Below, in pieces: positions 9,357 to 16,943 of a DNA stretch of 64,000 nucleotides (position 1 is the stretch's first letter; every line of letters begins with the position of its first letter). Location: positions 5,270,001-5,334,000 of the forward strand of contig NZ_CP108414.1 in the NCBI RefSeq assembly GCF_035978755.1, given 5' to 3'. Below the pieces are notes generated by a model. It was given only the letters and a program-made list of their open reading frames with translations. It was not told the DNA's origin and searched no databases. The stretch is from Streptomyces sp. NBC_01298 (lineage in GTDB: Bacteria; Actinomycetota; Actinomycetes; Streptomycetales; Streptomycetaceae). The position numbers and the translations under genes are program-made.

Positions 9357-9472
9357 CGCCTCTGACGCCTCTGACGCCGCGGACACCGCCGACGCCGGAC
9401 GGCCCCGGGCGGAGGGGGATCGGCGCCTGGTAGCGTCGCTCTCTTCGGCCGGGGAGACCCGCTGGAGTCTCG

Positions 9473-10141
9473 ATGGGACGCACGATGACTTCTCCGGATG
9501 ACGAGGGCGATGTCCTCGCCGCCGCGGTGGCGAGGGTCGCGACGGCCTTCGGCGGCATGACGGCCCGAGCGGACGAGGCCGGGTGCGGCCGGTGCTTCGG
9601 CGAGGTCGAGGTCGAGCTGCTGCGGACCCCTGACGCCCCGCTCCCGACGGATCTCGTCCGCCGGGTCGCACAGAAGGATCCCTTCCACTGGAGCGACCAG
9701 CCCGCGATCATCCGTCGAGCCCTGCCGCAGCTCGTCGTGATGCTGGCCGGGGGTGCGGACGAGCCCGCTCTCATGGCCCGCGGACTGGCCGCCGCCGGGT
9801 GGTCGCGGTGGCCCCGGGAGCAGGCCGGGGCCGTGTCCGGTTTCCTGGAGGCCTGGTGGACCCGGTCCCTGCGGACGGAGTCGCCGCCGACCCGGGTGGA
9901 CGAGGTCTTCGAGAGCTGCGCGACCGCGAGTTCCTCGGTCACCCCGTGGCTCGCCCGCTGGGAGGCGGAGAGGGGCACGATCGCGCGCCGCCACCTGACG
10001 GAGAGCGCCGACCGGTGGCGGGAGGAGCTGGCGTACGACGACTCGCTGTCGCCGTTCTGGTGGTGGTGGGGCACGGAGGCGGAGAGCCAGGCCGCCTGGC
10101 GGGAGGTCAGGACATGGCTGGCCGCTCGAACCCGGGCATGA
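9473..10141 (+). CDS. Hypothetical cytosolic protein (Trp-rich C-terminus)
   Basis: A 222-aa protein that I do not recognise. It has no signal peptide or membrane segment and appears mainly alpha-helical. It carries an RRVAQKDPFHWSDQPAIIRRALPQLVVMLAGG block and a run of five Trp near the C-terminus (SPFWWWWGTEAES). GGAG lies 5 nt before ATG 9473, so that start is chosen over ATG 9485. Upstream is a short tandem repeat of CTGACGCCT units in the 3' region of the CoA ligase gene. Convergent with the MBL hydrolase gene 42 bp downstream. Confidence 0.7.
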   Translation: MGRTMTSPDDEGDVLAAAVARVATAFGGMTARADEAGCGRCFGEVEVELLRTPDAPLPTDLVRRVAQKDPFHWSDQPAIIRRALPQLVVMLAGGADEPALMARGLAAAGWSRWPREQAGAVSGFLEAWWTRSLRTESPPTRVDEVFESCATASSSVTPWLARWEAERGTIARRHLTESADRWREELAYDDSLSPFWWWWGTEAESQAAWREVRTWLAARTRA

Positions 10142-10183
10142 CCTCGCGGGGGCGCGGGTCGGCAGCGCGGTCATCCTGAACGG

Positions 10184-10942
10184 TCAGTCCGTCTCCCCGG
10201 AGCGCGTGGCGACGCGGCGGCCGGCCGCTTCGCGCTTCGAGAGGCGGGCGTGCTCGCGGTCGGCCCAGCGGCGGACCCGGTCGGGGTCCAGCGGGGCGCC
10301 GTGGCCGACATGGAGCCGGCCGGGGTTGAGGTCGAGCATCTCGCGGAGGCTGACGAGATTGCGCCACGGGTCGTCGTGGAACGGCGGGTTGGCCGGCTTG
10401 CCCGGGATGAGGCCCATGAAGGAGTTGGCGACCAGGTCCCCGGCGACGAGGTCCCCGTCGTCGGTGAGCACGGAGACCGACCCGGCGGTGTGTCCGGGAG
10501 TGGGCATGATGCGGCCCGCGATCCCGAAGTCCTCCAGGGAGGTCTCGCCGCGGATCAGGACCTGGGGTTCGACGGGCTCGGCCCGGACGTGCAGCTCCTT
10601 GTTCCGGTCCATGATCCGGCCCATCGGGCCGGTGGGCAGGTACGGCTCGCGCACCCGGCCGCTGCGGTACGGGCCGAGGTCGGCGATGTGCCCGGCGACG
10701 GGAGCACCGGTGAGACGGTGCAGTTCGGCGGCGGACCCGAAGTGGTCGATGTGCCCGTGCGTCAGGACGATCAGCGAGACGTCGCGGGGGTCCACTCCGT
10801 GCTCGGTGATCCGGTCGTGGATCTTCTGCCCGCTGCCGGGTGTCCCGGCGTCGACGATCACGGGCCTGCGCCCCAGGATCAGGTAGGCGTTGATCGCGGT
10901 ACGGCCCATGACGGGGATGGGGATGACCTTCGTAAGGGACAC
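10184..10942 (-). CDS. MBL-fold metallo-hydrolase
   Basis: A 252-aa metallo-beta-lactamase-fold hydrolase. The metal ligands THGHIDH are at residues 61-67, preceded by the VDAGTPGSG strand. PGHTAGS is near 150 and a final His lies in LHVGHGAPLDPDR. The fold hydrolyses thioesters, lactones, phosphoesters or sulfur compounds; nothing here fixes the substrate. The GTG start at 10942 is 5 nt from GGAGGA. The leader contains a run of GTGAG units. The divergence from other genes and lack of partners suggest a stand-alone unit. Confidence 0.88.
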   Translation of the reverse strand: MSLTKVIPIPVMGRTAINAYLILGRRPVIVDAGTPGSGQKIHDRITEHGVDPRDVSLIVLTHGHIDHFGSAAELHRLTGAPVAGHIADLGPYRSGRVREPYLPTGPMGRIMDRNKELHVRAEPVEPQVLIRGETSLEDFGIAGRIMPTPGHTAGSVSVLTDDGDLVAGDLVANSFMGLIPGKPANPPFHDDPWRNLVSLREMLDLNPGRLHVGHGAPLDPDRVRRWADREHARLSKREAAGRRVATRSGETD

Positions 10943-10952
10943 GGTGTCCTCC

Positions 10953-10977
10953 GTGAGGTGAGGTGAGGTGAGGTGGG
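10953..10977. repeat. Five tandem 5-bp GTGAG units in a gene leader
   Basis: (GTGAG)4 followed by GTGGG, directly upstream of the MBL gene's ribosome site and downstream of the GlxA-type regulator. The repeat could vary in copy number by slippage and change the leader length. Confidence 0.7.
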
Positions 10978-11093
10978 GCGAGGCGACTGGGGCGCTGCGG
11001 GCATGCGGGCATGCCGGGGATCCGCCGGGCGACCGTTGGACGGTGCGGGCGGGGGCGGATGGCGTAGGGGAAGAGGGACTAGGGGAAGAGGGA

Positions 11094-12095
11094 CTACCGG
11101 AACCGGCGCCGGTACTCCGCGGGTGTGGTCCCCAGCCGGCGCTGGAAGGAGCGGTGCAAGGTCTCCACCGAACCGAGCCCGCTGGCCGCCGCGACCTCCG
11201 GGAGGCCGCCGTCGCCCTCCTCCAGCAGCCGCCGGGCGGCTTCCAGGCGGGCGAATTCCACGTAGGCGGCCGGCGTGCTGTCCGTACGCAGCCGGAACAG
11301 CCGGGAGAAGTGCCGCACGCTCAGGTGCAGTCGAGCGGCCAGGGCCTCCGCGGAGAGGTCCTCGGTGAGGTGGTCGGCGATCCACACGCGCAGGTCGTCG
11401 ATCCGGTCGCCGGACGTCGCTGGGGCGGAGAGCGGAACGCTGAACTGGCTCTGTCCGCCCGAGCGTTTGACGTACATGACCATCATCCGCGCGGTGGCCA
11501 GGGCAAGGGCCTGGCCGTGGTCCTCGGCGACCATCGCCAGCGCCATGTCCAGCCCCGAGGTGATACCGGCGCAGGTCCACACGCTCCCGGACCGGATGAA
11601 GATCGGGTCGGGATCCACCGCGACCGCGGGATGGTCGGCGGCCAGCCGTGCGGCGGTGAGCCAGTGCGTCGTGGCGGAGCGTCCGTCCAGTAGGCCCGCG
11701 GCGGCCAGCAGGTGCGCTCCCGCGCAGATCGACCCGGTCCTGCCGGCCGGAGGCGCCGCGTCACGCAGCCAGTCGGTGACCACGCCGTCGATCACCGGTT
11801 CCACCCGGTCGCCCACCCGGTTGACCGCACCGGCCACGAGCAGGGTGTCGACCCGGCCGTGCACCTCGTCCAGGGCCAGGTCCGCCAGCAGCCTGACACC
11901 ACTGGAGGTGGTCACCGGCCCGCCGTCGGCGGTGGCGATCTGAACGAGATAGCCGGGGCTGTTGCTGTTACTGCGGTTACTCCTGTTACTGGCGGCGACC
12001 CGTGTGGCGACGGAGAACACCTCGGCCGGGCCGGTGACGTCGAGCAGTTCGGTACCGGGGAAGGCCACGACGACGACTCTGTGCGGTAAGGGCAT
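11094..12095 (-). CDS. GlxA-family AraC transcriptional regulator (DJ-1/PfpI sensor)
   Basis: A 333-aa regulator. Residues ~5-170 form a DJ-1/PfpI amidotransferase-like fold (VVVVAFPGTELLDVTGPAEVF), with a Cys at the nucleophile elbow in GSICAGAHLLAAAGLL. The C-terminal ~100 residues are two AraC HTH motifs (DLSAEALAARLHLSVRHFSRLFR, then LPEVAAASGLGSVETLHRSFQRRLG). Such proteins act as ligand- or redox-linked activators. A 9-bp inverted repeat lies upstream at 12143-12183. GAGGA precedes ATG 12095. The target could be itself, the secreted protein gene on the other side, or the MBL gene downstream. Confidence 0.9.
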   Translation of the reverse strand: MPLPHRVVVVAFPGTELLDVTGPAEVFSVATRVAASNRSNRSNSNSPGYLVQIATADGGPVTTSSGVRLLADLALDEVHGRVDTLLVAGAVNRVGDRVEPVIDGVVTDWLRDAAPPAGRTGSICAGAHLLAAAGLLDGRSATTHWLTAARLAADHPAVAVDPDPIFIRSGSVWTCAGITSGLDMALAMVAEDHGQALALATARMMVMYVKRSGGQSQFSVPLSAPATSGDRIDDLRVWIADHLTEDLSAEALAARLHLSVRHFSRLFRLRTDSTPAAYVEFARLEAARRLLEEGDGGLPEVAAASGLGSVETLHRSFQRRLGTTPAEYRRRFR

Positions 12096-12142
12096 GCGCT
12101 GATCCTCGCGCCCCGCAGTGATGGCCGCAATGACGAGGTTCT

Positions 12143-12183
12143 GTCAGATCCGGACACGGCTGGTCCGATCGGTCGGATCTGAC
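12143..12183. promoter_or_regulatory. Inverted repeat in the glxA-like promoter region
   Basis: GTCAGATCC (12143-12151) and GGATCTGAC (12175-12183) form a perfect 9-bp inverted repeat. A CCGATCGG palindrome lies between the arms. It sits between the AraC-type regulator and the divergent secreted-protein gene and is a candidate autoregulatory operator. Confidence 0.35.
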
Positions 12184-12281
12184 GGTGGGTCGCGCCGGGA
12201 CACTCCGGGCGGCCGTGGAGCCGGGGCTAGTAATGGGTCGCCCCCCATCCATGAGCCCCGCACTCCGACCCAGGAGCCCCC

Positions 12282-12797
12282 ATGCGCCCCATCAGAACAG
12301 CCGGTCTCGGCGTGGCCACCGCACTGGTCGCCCTTCTCGCCTGCGCCCCCCTCGCCTCCGCCCACGACAACGACAAGGGCAACGGAAACGGAAACGGAAA
12401 CGGCAAGGGCCAGGTCATCACCCTCACCGGCCGGCTAGCGGAGCAGTCGCGCTTCCCCGTCAACCCCGGCGGCGCCGCCGCCCAGGGCGACCGGACCGTC
12501 TTCCGCTCGATCCTCTTCGACAAGGACGGCAACCAGGTCGGCGAGACCGGCGGTACCTGCACGACCACCCGGGTCGACAACGGCGGAGCCGAGGCCTGCG
12601 TGGTCACCTACAGCCTCCCGGGCGGCCAGATCGCCGCCCAAGGCATGGTCTTCGGCCACCTCGTCCCGGGCCCTCCGCCCGCCTTCGACAACGCGATCAC
12701 CGGCGGCACCGGAAAGTACGACCGGGCCCGTGGTTCGATCCACGCCGAGACGATCGCTCCGGGCGAGCGGCGCTTCACGATCGACCTCGAGCGCTGA
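12282..12797 (+). CDS. Secreted allene-oxide-cyclase/dirigent-like barrel protein
   Basis: A 171-aa exported protein with a signal peptide cleaved after ASA (residues 1-27), then an Asn/Gly/Lys repeat (DKGNGNGNGNGKG). The beta-barrel domain resembles plant allene oxide cyclase/dirigent folds (FRSILFDKDGNQVGETGGTCTTT, IAAQGMV, ITGGTGKYDRARGSI). The actinobacterial members have no established function. Overlaps by 363 bp, antisense, the 3' end of the HTH gene as that frame reads. AGGAGCCCCC precedes ATG 12282. Confidence 0.82.
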   Translation: MRPIRTAGLGVATALVALLACAPLASAHDNDKGNGNGNGNGKGQVITLTGRLAEQSRFPVNPGGAAAQGDRTVFRSILFDKDGNQVGETGGTCTTTRVDNGGAEACVVTYSLPGGQIAAQGMVFGHLVPGPPPAFDNAITGGTGKYDRARGSIHAETIAPGERRFTIDLER

Positions 12798-13706
12798 CCC
12801 TCCCTGAGCACTGCATCCCCTGCACTTGACCCCGGGCGTCGGACTGCGAAAGGCACGCTGGCAGTCCGGACAGATCACGAAGGGGTCCGGCGGTACGAAG
12901 GCAGGCGCGCGGGGCACCGGCACCAGCGACGGTGGCAACTGGGCCGTGAGCCGGTGGGCGATCAGCCCGGCCGGATTGCGCAGCCCCACCGGCAGCTTCG
13001 CCGTGAGGGAGGCCACCATGGCCTGCACCCCCGCCCCGCGCTCCAGCCAGGCCTCGACCCCGCCCGCGAGGTACCGTACGTCCCGCTCCCCGAGCAACAG
13101 CCGCGGATCGACCCGCCGCAACTCCGCGAGCACCTCACACGCGAGCCGCCGCCGCCCGGGATCGTCCGGCACCCGTGGCACGGGCAACCGCCCGGCGGGC
13201 GCGGCCTTCACCTCTACATCGGTTGCCGCGTCGGTCTCCACAGGCGCAGCGGGCTCAGGGGAAGCGGCCACCGGCGGTGTCTCCGGGGCGGCCCCCTCTG
13301 ACGCCATGGCTGCGTGCTCGTGCTCGTGCCCGTGCCCGTGCCCACGACGCGCCGCCACGACAACGGCGGCCCGGGGGTGGTTGTAGGACACCGTACGGGT
13401 GACGATCTGCCCACCCGGCAGGTTCTCCAGGGACCGGTCCAGGTACCCGAACGCCACCAGCTCCCGCAGCCCGTTGGAGATGGAGGTCTCCCCGAGCGGC
13501 AGCCGTCTGACCAGGTCCTTGATGCCGATGGGAGTCCCGCTCGGCAGCGACTGGATGTAGATCCCCAGGATCCGTGCGACCGCCGACATCTCGGGATGCT
13601 GAATGAGGTCGTTGCTCACGACGGTGAACCGCCCGGTGAGCCGGACGTTGGCGTGCCGAACGCCGTATGTCGCGCGCGAGGGCGCGGTAAAGTGCACCGA
13701 AGCCAT
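12435..13706 (-). CDS. Helix-turn-helix DNA-binding protein with C-terminal Zn-finger-like CxxC, run-on C-terminus
   Basis: A winged-HTH-like N-terminal domain (residues ~20-110: NDLIQHPEMSAVARILGIYI, GETSISNGLRELVAFGYLDR) resembles replication-initiator or conjugation-type HTH proteins of Streptomyces. A His/Glu-rich linker (GHGHGHEHEH) follows, then a helical domain (CEVLAELRRVDPRLLLGERD) and a CPDCQRAF...CRGC zinc knuckle near residues 280-300. Relatives, as I remember them, end shortly after that knuckle. Here the frame stays open another ~120 codons, antisense to the secreted-protein gene. A +1 or -1 change near 12810 would give a stop within about 40 bp. The true C-terminus is therefore doubtful: natural read-on, lost stop, or sequencing indel. 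Confidence 0.7.
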   Translation of the reverse strand: MASVHFTAPSRATYGVRHANVRLTGRFTVVSNDLIQHPEMSAVARILGIYIQSLPSGTPIGIKDLVRRLPLGETSISNGLRELVAFGYLDRSLENLPGGQIVTRTVSYNHPRAAVVVAARRGHGHGHEHEHAAMASEGAAPETPPVAASPEPAAPVETDAATDVEVKAAPAGRLPVPRVPDDPGRRRLACEVLAELRRVDPRLLLGERDVRYLAGGVEAWLERGAGVQAMVASLTAKLPVGLRNPAGLIAHRLTAQLPPSLVPVPRAPAFVPPDPFVICPDCQRAFRSPTPGVKCRGCSAQGGSALEVDREAPLARSDRLGVDRTTGPVVLSGAAGDRVVEGGRRARDEVAEDHALGGDLAAREAVGDHAGLGSAVVDPGGRAGTAGLADLVAVLVEEDRAEDGPVALGGGAAGVDGEARLLR

Positions 13707-13841
13707 GGGGAAGGGTCTACTTCCTCGTTGGTCAGGCCCTCGACCGGGATTCCCGTCCCGCCGGGGGCCGTCTCATTCTCTGAGTTGTCGGGGCGAGCAT
13801 ATGCCAGACAACCACCGCGAAATCCACCTCAGTTGGCCCAT

Positions 13842-13857
13842 TCACTCGTGTGAGTGA
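13842..13857. promoter_or_regulatory. TCACTC-GTGT-GAGTGA palindrome in a 304-bp gene-free stretch
   Basis: A perfect 6-bp inverted repeat with a 4-nt centre, 136 bp upstream of the HTH gene start. It resembles the half sites of a BldD-type box (TNACNC...GNGTNA) but lacks the central base, so assignment to BldD is weak. The rest of 13707-14010 holds no gene that I can support. Confidence 0.35.
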
Positions 13858-14010
13858 GCGCCGCCCGGCGGGAGGCTGGAGGGGTCTGGGAAGAGGTCTT
13901 TCCCCAGGTACTTCAGACCAAAAGAAGCATCGCGCCCCACCGGGTCGCGGCCGGCCGCGTCCCGGTAGGTTCGGTCTCCAGAACCCAAGTTCGAGACAGG
14001 CGGGACCGGC

Positions 14011-14439
14011 GTGATCATCGCGGAAGAGGCAGAGTTCGACCCCCGGGAGATATTCGAGCTCTACGACTCGGTCGACTGGCAGGGCTACACCCGCGACCCC
14101 GAAAAGCTCTACCGCGGCCTGGCGAACTCGCACTTGGTCATCACCGCCAGGAACGAGTCCGGCGCGCTCCTGGGCCTGGCCCGCACCCTCTCCGACGACG
14201 AGGCGATCTGCTACGTACAGGACCTGCTGGTCAACCCCAAGTACCACCGCCAGGGAATCGGCCGGAACCTCATGGAGCACTTGAAGCAGCGATACGCGCA
14301 CTGCCGCTTCTTCCTCCTCTCGACCGACCACGAGTCAACCCCGGAAGGCCCCCGCAACCACGCCTTCTACCGCTCCCTCGGCTTCCTCTCCTACGAGGAA
14401 AAGAAAATGTCGGCCTTCGGCCTCCCACGGGTCCGCTGA
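14011..14439 (+). CDS. GNAT-family N-acetyltransferase
   Basis: A 142-aa single-domain acetyltransferase. The acetyl-CoA binding motif A is LLVNPKYHRQGIGRNLMEHLKQRY (R-Q-G-I-G signature), with the preceding strand ALLGLARTLSDDEAICYVQDL. The C-terminus FYRSLGFLSYEEKKMSAFG closes the fold. GTG start at 14011. The acceptor (protein, amine or antibiotic) is unknown. Single gene, convergent with the methyltransferase. Confidence 0.9.
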   Translation: MIIAEEAEFDPREIFELYDSVDWQGYTRDPEKLYRGLANSHLVITARNESGALLGLARTLSDDEAICYVQDLLVNPKYHRQGIGRNLMEHLKQRYAHCRFFLLSTDHESTPEGPRNHAFYRSLGFLSYEEKKMSAFGLPRVR

Positions 14440-14455
14440 GCGGCACCCCCACGGC

Positions 14456-14602
14456 TCAGCGAACGACGGGCCCGCGCCCGGCCCTCGGTCGGCCCGTGAA
14501 GGGTGCCGGGGTGAAGCGGCCCCAGGCTACGAAGGCGGCCAGGAGGACGTAGGTCAGGTGGTCGGGCCTGACATCGCAGACGGCGTGGTCCGGGCGGTCC
14601 AT
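14456..14602 (-). CDS. Possible 48-aa ORF downstream of the methyltransferase
   Basis: An in-frame continuation after the methyltransferase stop has an ATG at 14602 and reads DHLTYVLLAAFVAWGRFTP in its middle, a plausible hydrophobic helix, ending at 14456. No family is recognised and there is no clear ribosome site, so this may be chance or a remnant. Confidence 0.2.
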   Translation of the reverse strand: MDRPDHAVCDVRPDHLTYVLLAAFVAWGRFTPAPFTGRPRAGRGPVVR

Positions 14603-14686
14603 GCCGTGTCCGACCCCGACAAGCTCGGCCACCTCGGCCCGGTCTCCGACATCGGCCGCCTGCCGGCGAGGGAGTGGCGGTACGGG

Positions 14687-15415
14687 TCAGGCCGGGCGGC
14701 GGGCCAGGACCAGTCGCCAGCTCGGCGTGCCGTCCGGGCGGCGGCCGAAGTGGTCCAGGGGGAGCGTCTCCACCGTGAACCCGGCGGCGCGCAGGTCCGT
14801 ACGGACTCCGCCGAGCGGGAAGGTGCGGTAGTACATGACGAACGGCGGGCGCCAGACGGCGTTGCGCACGCGCATCGCCGCGTCGAAGCCGGACAGGGCC
14901 CACCACGCCGGGCGGCTCGGCGGGATCGGGGCGCCGATCGGGAAGGCGAACACGCCGCCGGGGCGCAGGGCCGCGTGGACCCCGGAGAAGACCGCGGGAC
15001 GCTCCGCCGGGAGGAAGTGGCCGAAGGCGCCGAAGCTGACGGCCAGGTCGTACGAGTCCCCGAGCGCGGCGGGCAGGGAGCGCGCGTCGGCCCGTAGGAG
15101 GTCCACCCGCTCCTCGGGGTGGGCGAGCCCGGCCTCGGCGAGCATGCCCGAGCTCAGGTCCACCCCGGTCACCCGCCCCCGGCACAGCCGCCGCAGCATG
15201 CCGAGGCCCGCGCCCGTGCCACAGCACACGTCGAGTCCGGCGTCGAAGGGGCCCTCGTGGCGGGCGAGCGTCTCCTCGACGGCGTCGAGCATCCGGTCGG
15301 GGGTGCGGAAGGGGGTGTGGTCGAACTTCGGGGCCAGCAGGTCGTAGCCCCGCTCGATGGAGGACAGGGCCTGTACGGCCAGTTCGCGGAGGGTCGGGCC
15401 CTGGGAGGTGAACAC
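14687..15415 (-). CDS. Class I SAM-dependent methyltransferase
   Basis: A 242-aa Rossmann methyltransferase. Motif I is DAGLDVCCGTGAGLGML near residues 56-72. The acidic end of beta2 is GVDLSSGMLAEAG, and later motifs are LAVSFGAFGHFLPAERPAVF and LRPGGVFAFPIG. The N-terminal helices (LAVQALSSIERGYDLLAPKFDHTPF) resemble small-molecule or quinone methyltransferases. The substrate is undetermined. Stand-alone gene, convergent with the acetyltransferase. Confidence 0.9.
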   Translation of the reverse strand: MFTSQGPTLRELAVQALSSIERGYDLLAPKFDHTPFRTPDRMLDAVEETLARHEGPFDAGLDVCCGTGAGLGMLRRLCRGRVTGVDLSSGMLAEAGLAHPEERVDLLRADARSLPAALGDSYDLAVSFGAFGHFLPAERPAVFSGVHAALRPGGVFAFPIGAPIPPSRPAWWALSGFDAAMRVRNAVWRPPFVMYYRTFPLGGVRTDLRAAGFTVETLPLDHFGRRPDGTPSWRLVLARRPA

Positions 15416-15536
15416 ACGGTCAGCCTAGTCAGCGAGGGCGCGCCCGCCTGGCATTTCGGGCCCTTCGGCCCCGGGCAAAACGGGCATCCCGTGACGTAGG
15501 GTGAATCAAAGCGTTTTACCAACCCTTGGGGATTCC

Positions 15537-16397
15537 GTGGTCAATGCCATACGAAGTGAGGTGCCGGGCCGGAGCGTGGGCCAGGGCATGATCCACGGCG
15601 TCGGCCACGGGCACGGCAAGGGCCCCGACCACGGGCACGGCAAGGGCCCCGACCACGGGCCCGGCAAGGGCCAGGGCCACAGCAGCGGCAGTGCCCTGGA
15701 GAAGACCCTGCGGATCACCGAGGCGCTGACCGCGTTCGGCGGCCCGCACCGGCTCGCGGAACTGTCCGCCGCCGCCGGGATACCCAAATCCAGCACCTAC
15801 CGGATCCTGGTCTCCCTCGTCGAGCAGGGCTACGCCGTCACCGACGGCGAGGGCAGCTACGGCGTCGGCCTGCGGCTGCGCACCCTGGCCGCCGAGATCT
15901 CCGCCGACCGGCCCGAGGGCATCGTCGAGCTCCTCGAATTCCTCCAGAAGTGCACCGGCCAGGCCGTCCACCTGGCCCTGCGCAGCGGCAACGCCCTCAC
16001 GTACATCCGCAAGATCGAGAGCTCCGGGTCCCACCGGACCTCCTCGCGCGTCGGCATGCGCGTCCCCCTGCACACCACCGCGATCGGCAAGGCCGTCCTC
16101 GCGCACCTGCCGCCCGAGGAGATCGAGGGCGTCCTGCGGCCCCTCACCGGCCGGGAGGGCCTCGCGGACGAACTGCGGACGGTCCGGGAGCTCGGCTACG
16201 CCGTCGACGACGCGGAGCACGACCGCTCGGTCCGCTGCCTGGGCGCGCCGGTCTTCGACCGTGCGGGCCTGCCGGTGGGCGGGGTCAGCCTGACCACCGC
16301 CGCCTCGCTGAACACGCGGGCGGAACTGGAGCGGTTCTCGCCCGCGCTGCTGGAGGCCGCGCGGGGCGTCCAGCGGCTGCTCCAGCTCGGCGGCTGA
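15537..16397 (+). CDS. IclR-family transcriptional regulator with His/Gly-rich N-terminus
   Basis: About 286 aa. The N-terminal 45 residues contain tandem GHGKGPDH units. Next comes the IclR winged HTH (LEKTLRITEALTAFGGPHRLAELSAAAGIPKSSTYRILVSLVEQGYA) and the effector domain (GMRVPLHTTAIGKAVLAHLPPEEIE, GYAVDDAEHDRSVRCLGAPVFD). GTG 15537 has GGGGA 4-5 nt upstream; GTG 15501 and ATG 15591 are alternatives. IclR proteins bind small aromatic or organic-acid ligands. The ligand here is unknown. It lies 240 bp upstream of, and convergent to, afsS. Confidence 0.88.
   Translation: MVNAIRSEVPGRSVGQGMIHGVGHGHGKGPDHGHGKGPDHGPGKGQGHSSGSALEKTLRITEALTAFGGPHRLAELSAAAGIPKSSTYRILVSLVEQGYAVTDGEGSYGVGLRLRTLAAEISADRPEGIVELLEFLQKCTGQAVHLALRSGNALTYIRKIESSGSHRTSSRVGMRVPLHTTAIGKAVLAHLPPEEIEGVLRPLTGREGLADELRTVRELGYAVDDAEHDRSVRCLGAPVFDRAGLPVGGVSLTTAASLNTRAELERFSPALLEAARGVQRLLQLGG
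15606..15677. repeat. Three in-frame 24-bp tandem units coding His/Gly/Lys
   Basis: Two identical 24-bp units and a diverged third code (HGHGKGPD)2 and HGPGKGQG in the N-terminus of the IclR regulator. Confidence 0.8.
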
Positions 16398-16639
16398 GCC
16401 CTCCCGCCGCGCCCCGCAGCCGCCCCCCGACCCCGCCCCGCCGATTGCGCGCGCACGCACGTGAGGCGGCCGCGGTGGTCCCCCTCCTGGCCACCGCGGC
16501 CGCCGTTCCCCCGTGCACCCCGTTGGTCCCCCGTGACCCCCGGTCCCCCGTGGTACGTACTGCGGTACGGCCCGGATCCCCCGTTCCCCCGTGTTCCCGG
16601 GCCGTACGCGTCTGTGAGTCCTGAGGACTACGCCCCCAC

Positions 16640-16828
16640 CTACAGGCCGCCGCCGGCCGCGTGGTTGTCCATCGTCACGATGTCCTCGCCCGCGGCGTGG
16701 TTGTCGAGCGGCTTGATCTCCACGCCCGCGGCGTGGTTGTCCAGAGGTTTGATGTCGACATCCGAAAGCTGGTTGTCGAGCGGACCGGTTTCGCCGTCGG
16801 CCGGCTTGATGTTCTCGTTCGTCGTCAT
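16640..16828 (-). CDS. afsS: AfsS-like small repeat protein (sigma-like protein)
   Basis: A 62-aa protein made mostly of four 12-residue units, each with a DN(H/Q) core: GPLDNQLSD, IKPLDNHAAG twice, and IVTMDNHAAG. AfsS (AfsR2) of S. coelicolor is ~63 aa with T..DNHMP-type repeats and is the transcriptional target of AfsR, acting globally to raise antibiotic production. Here the usual MP after DNH is replaced by AAG. The gene lies 232 bp after afsR in the same orientation, as in the known afsR-afsS arrangement. AGGAG lies 6 nt before ATG 16828. A longer frame from 16945 is judged a chance extension. Molecular mechanism is unknown for the family. Confidence 0.85.
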   Translation of the reverse strand: MTTNENIKPADGETGPLDNQLSDVDIKPLDNHAAGVEIKPLDNHAAGEDIVTMDNHAAGGGL

Positions 16829-16853
16829 CGGTTCTCCTGATGGGTGGGTGGGT

Positions 16854-16889
16854 CCCGTTCGGCGATTCCCCCGCGGACCGCCGAACGGG
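16854..16889 (-). promoter_or_regulatory. Leader hairpin upstream of the afsS ribosome site
   Basis: A perfect 11-bp stem CCCGTTCGGCG / CGCCGAACGGG with a 14-nt loop, entirely between the predicted afsS promoter and its ribosome site. It could act as an attenuator, an mRNA stabiliser, or a terminator for afsR read-through. Confidence 0.5.
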
Positions 16890-16943
16890 TCGTCCTCCGA
16901 TCGACCCGGGAGTGCCCCCCGACACGTCGAGTCGATGAACCCC

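Noticed and set aside
9357..9390. CTGACGCCT repeats as further copies of the catabolic operator
   Set aside because: They are direct, not inverted, repeats and lie in a gene end.
12143..12183. Member of the CTGAC-N5-GTCAG family
   Set aside because: The half sites are GTCAG/CTGAC reversed and 23 bp apart, so it is a different inverted repeat.
13842..13857. BldD binding site
   Set aside because: Half sites fit but the central base is missing compared with TNACNCWGNGTNA; kept as an unassigned palindrome.
15516..16925. A 469-codon minus-strand frame
   Set aside because: Antisense to the IclR gene, with no domain and shadow-like composition; only the afsS frame in this area has a ribosome site and a recognisable protein.
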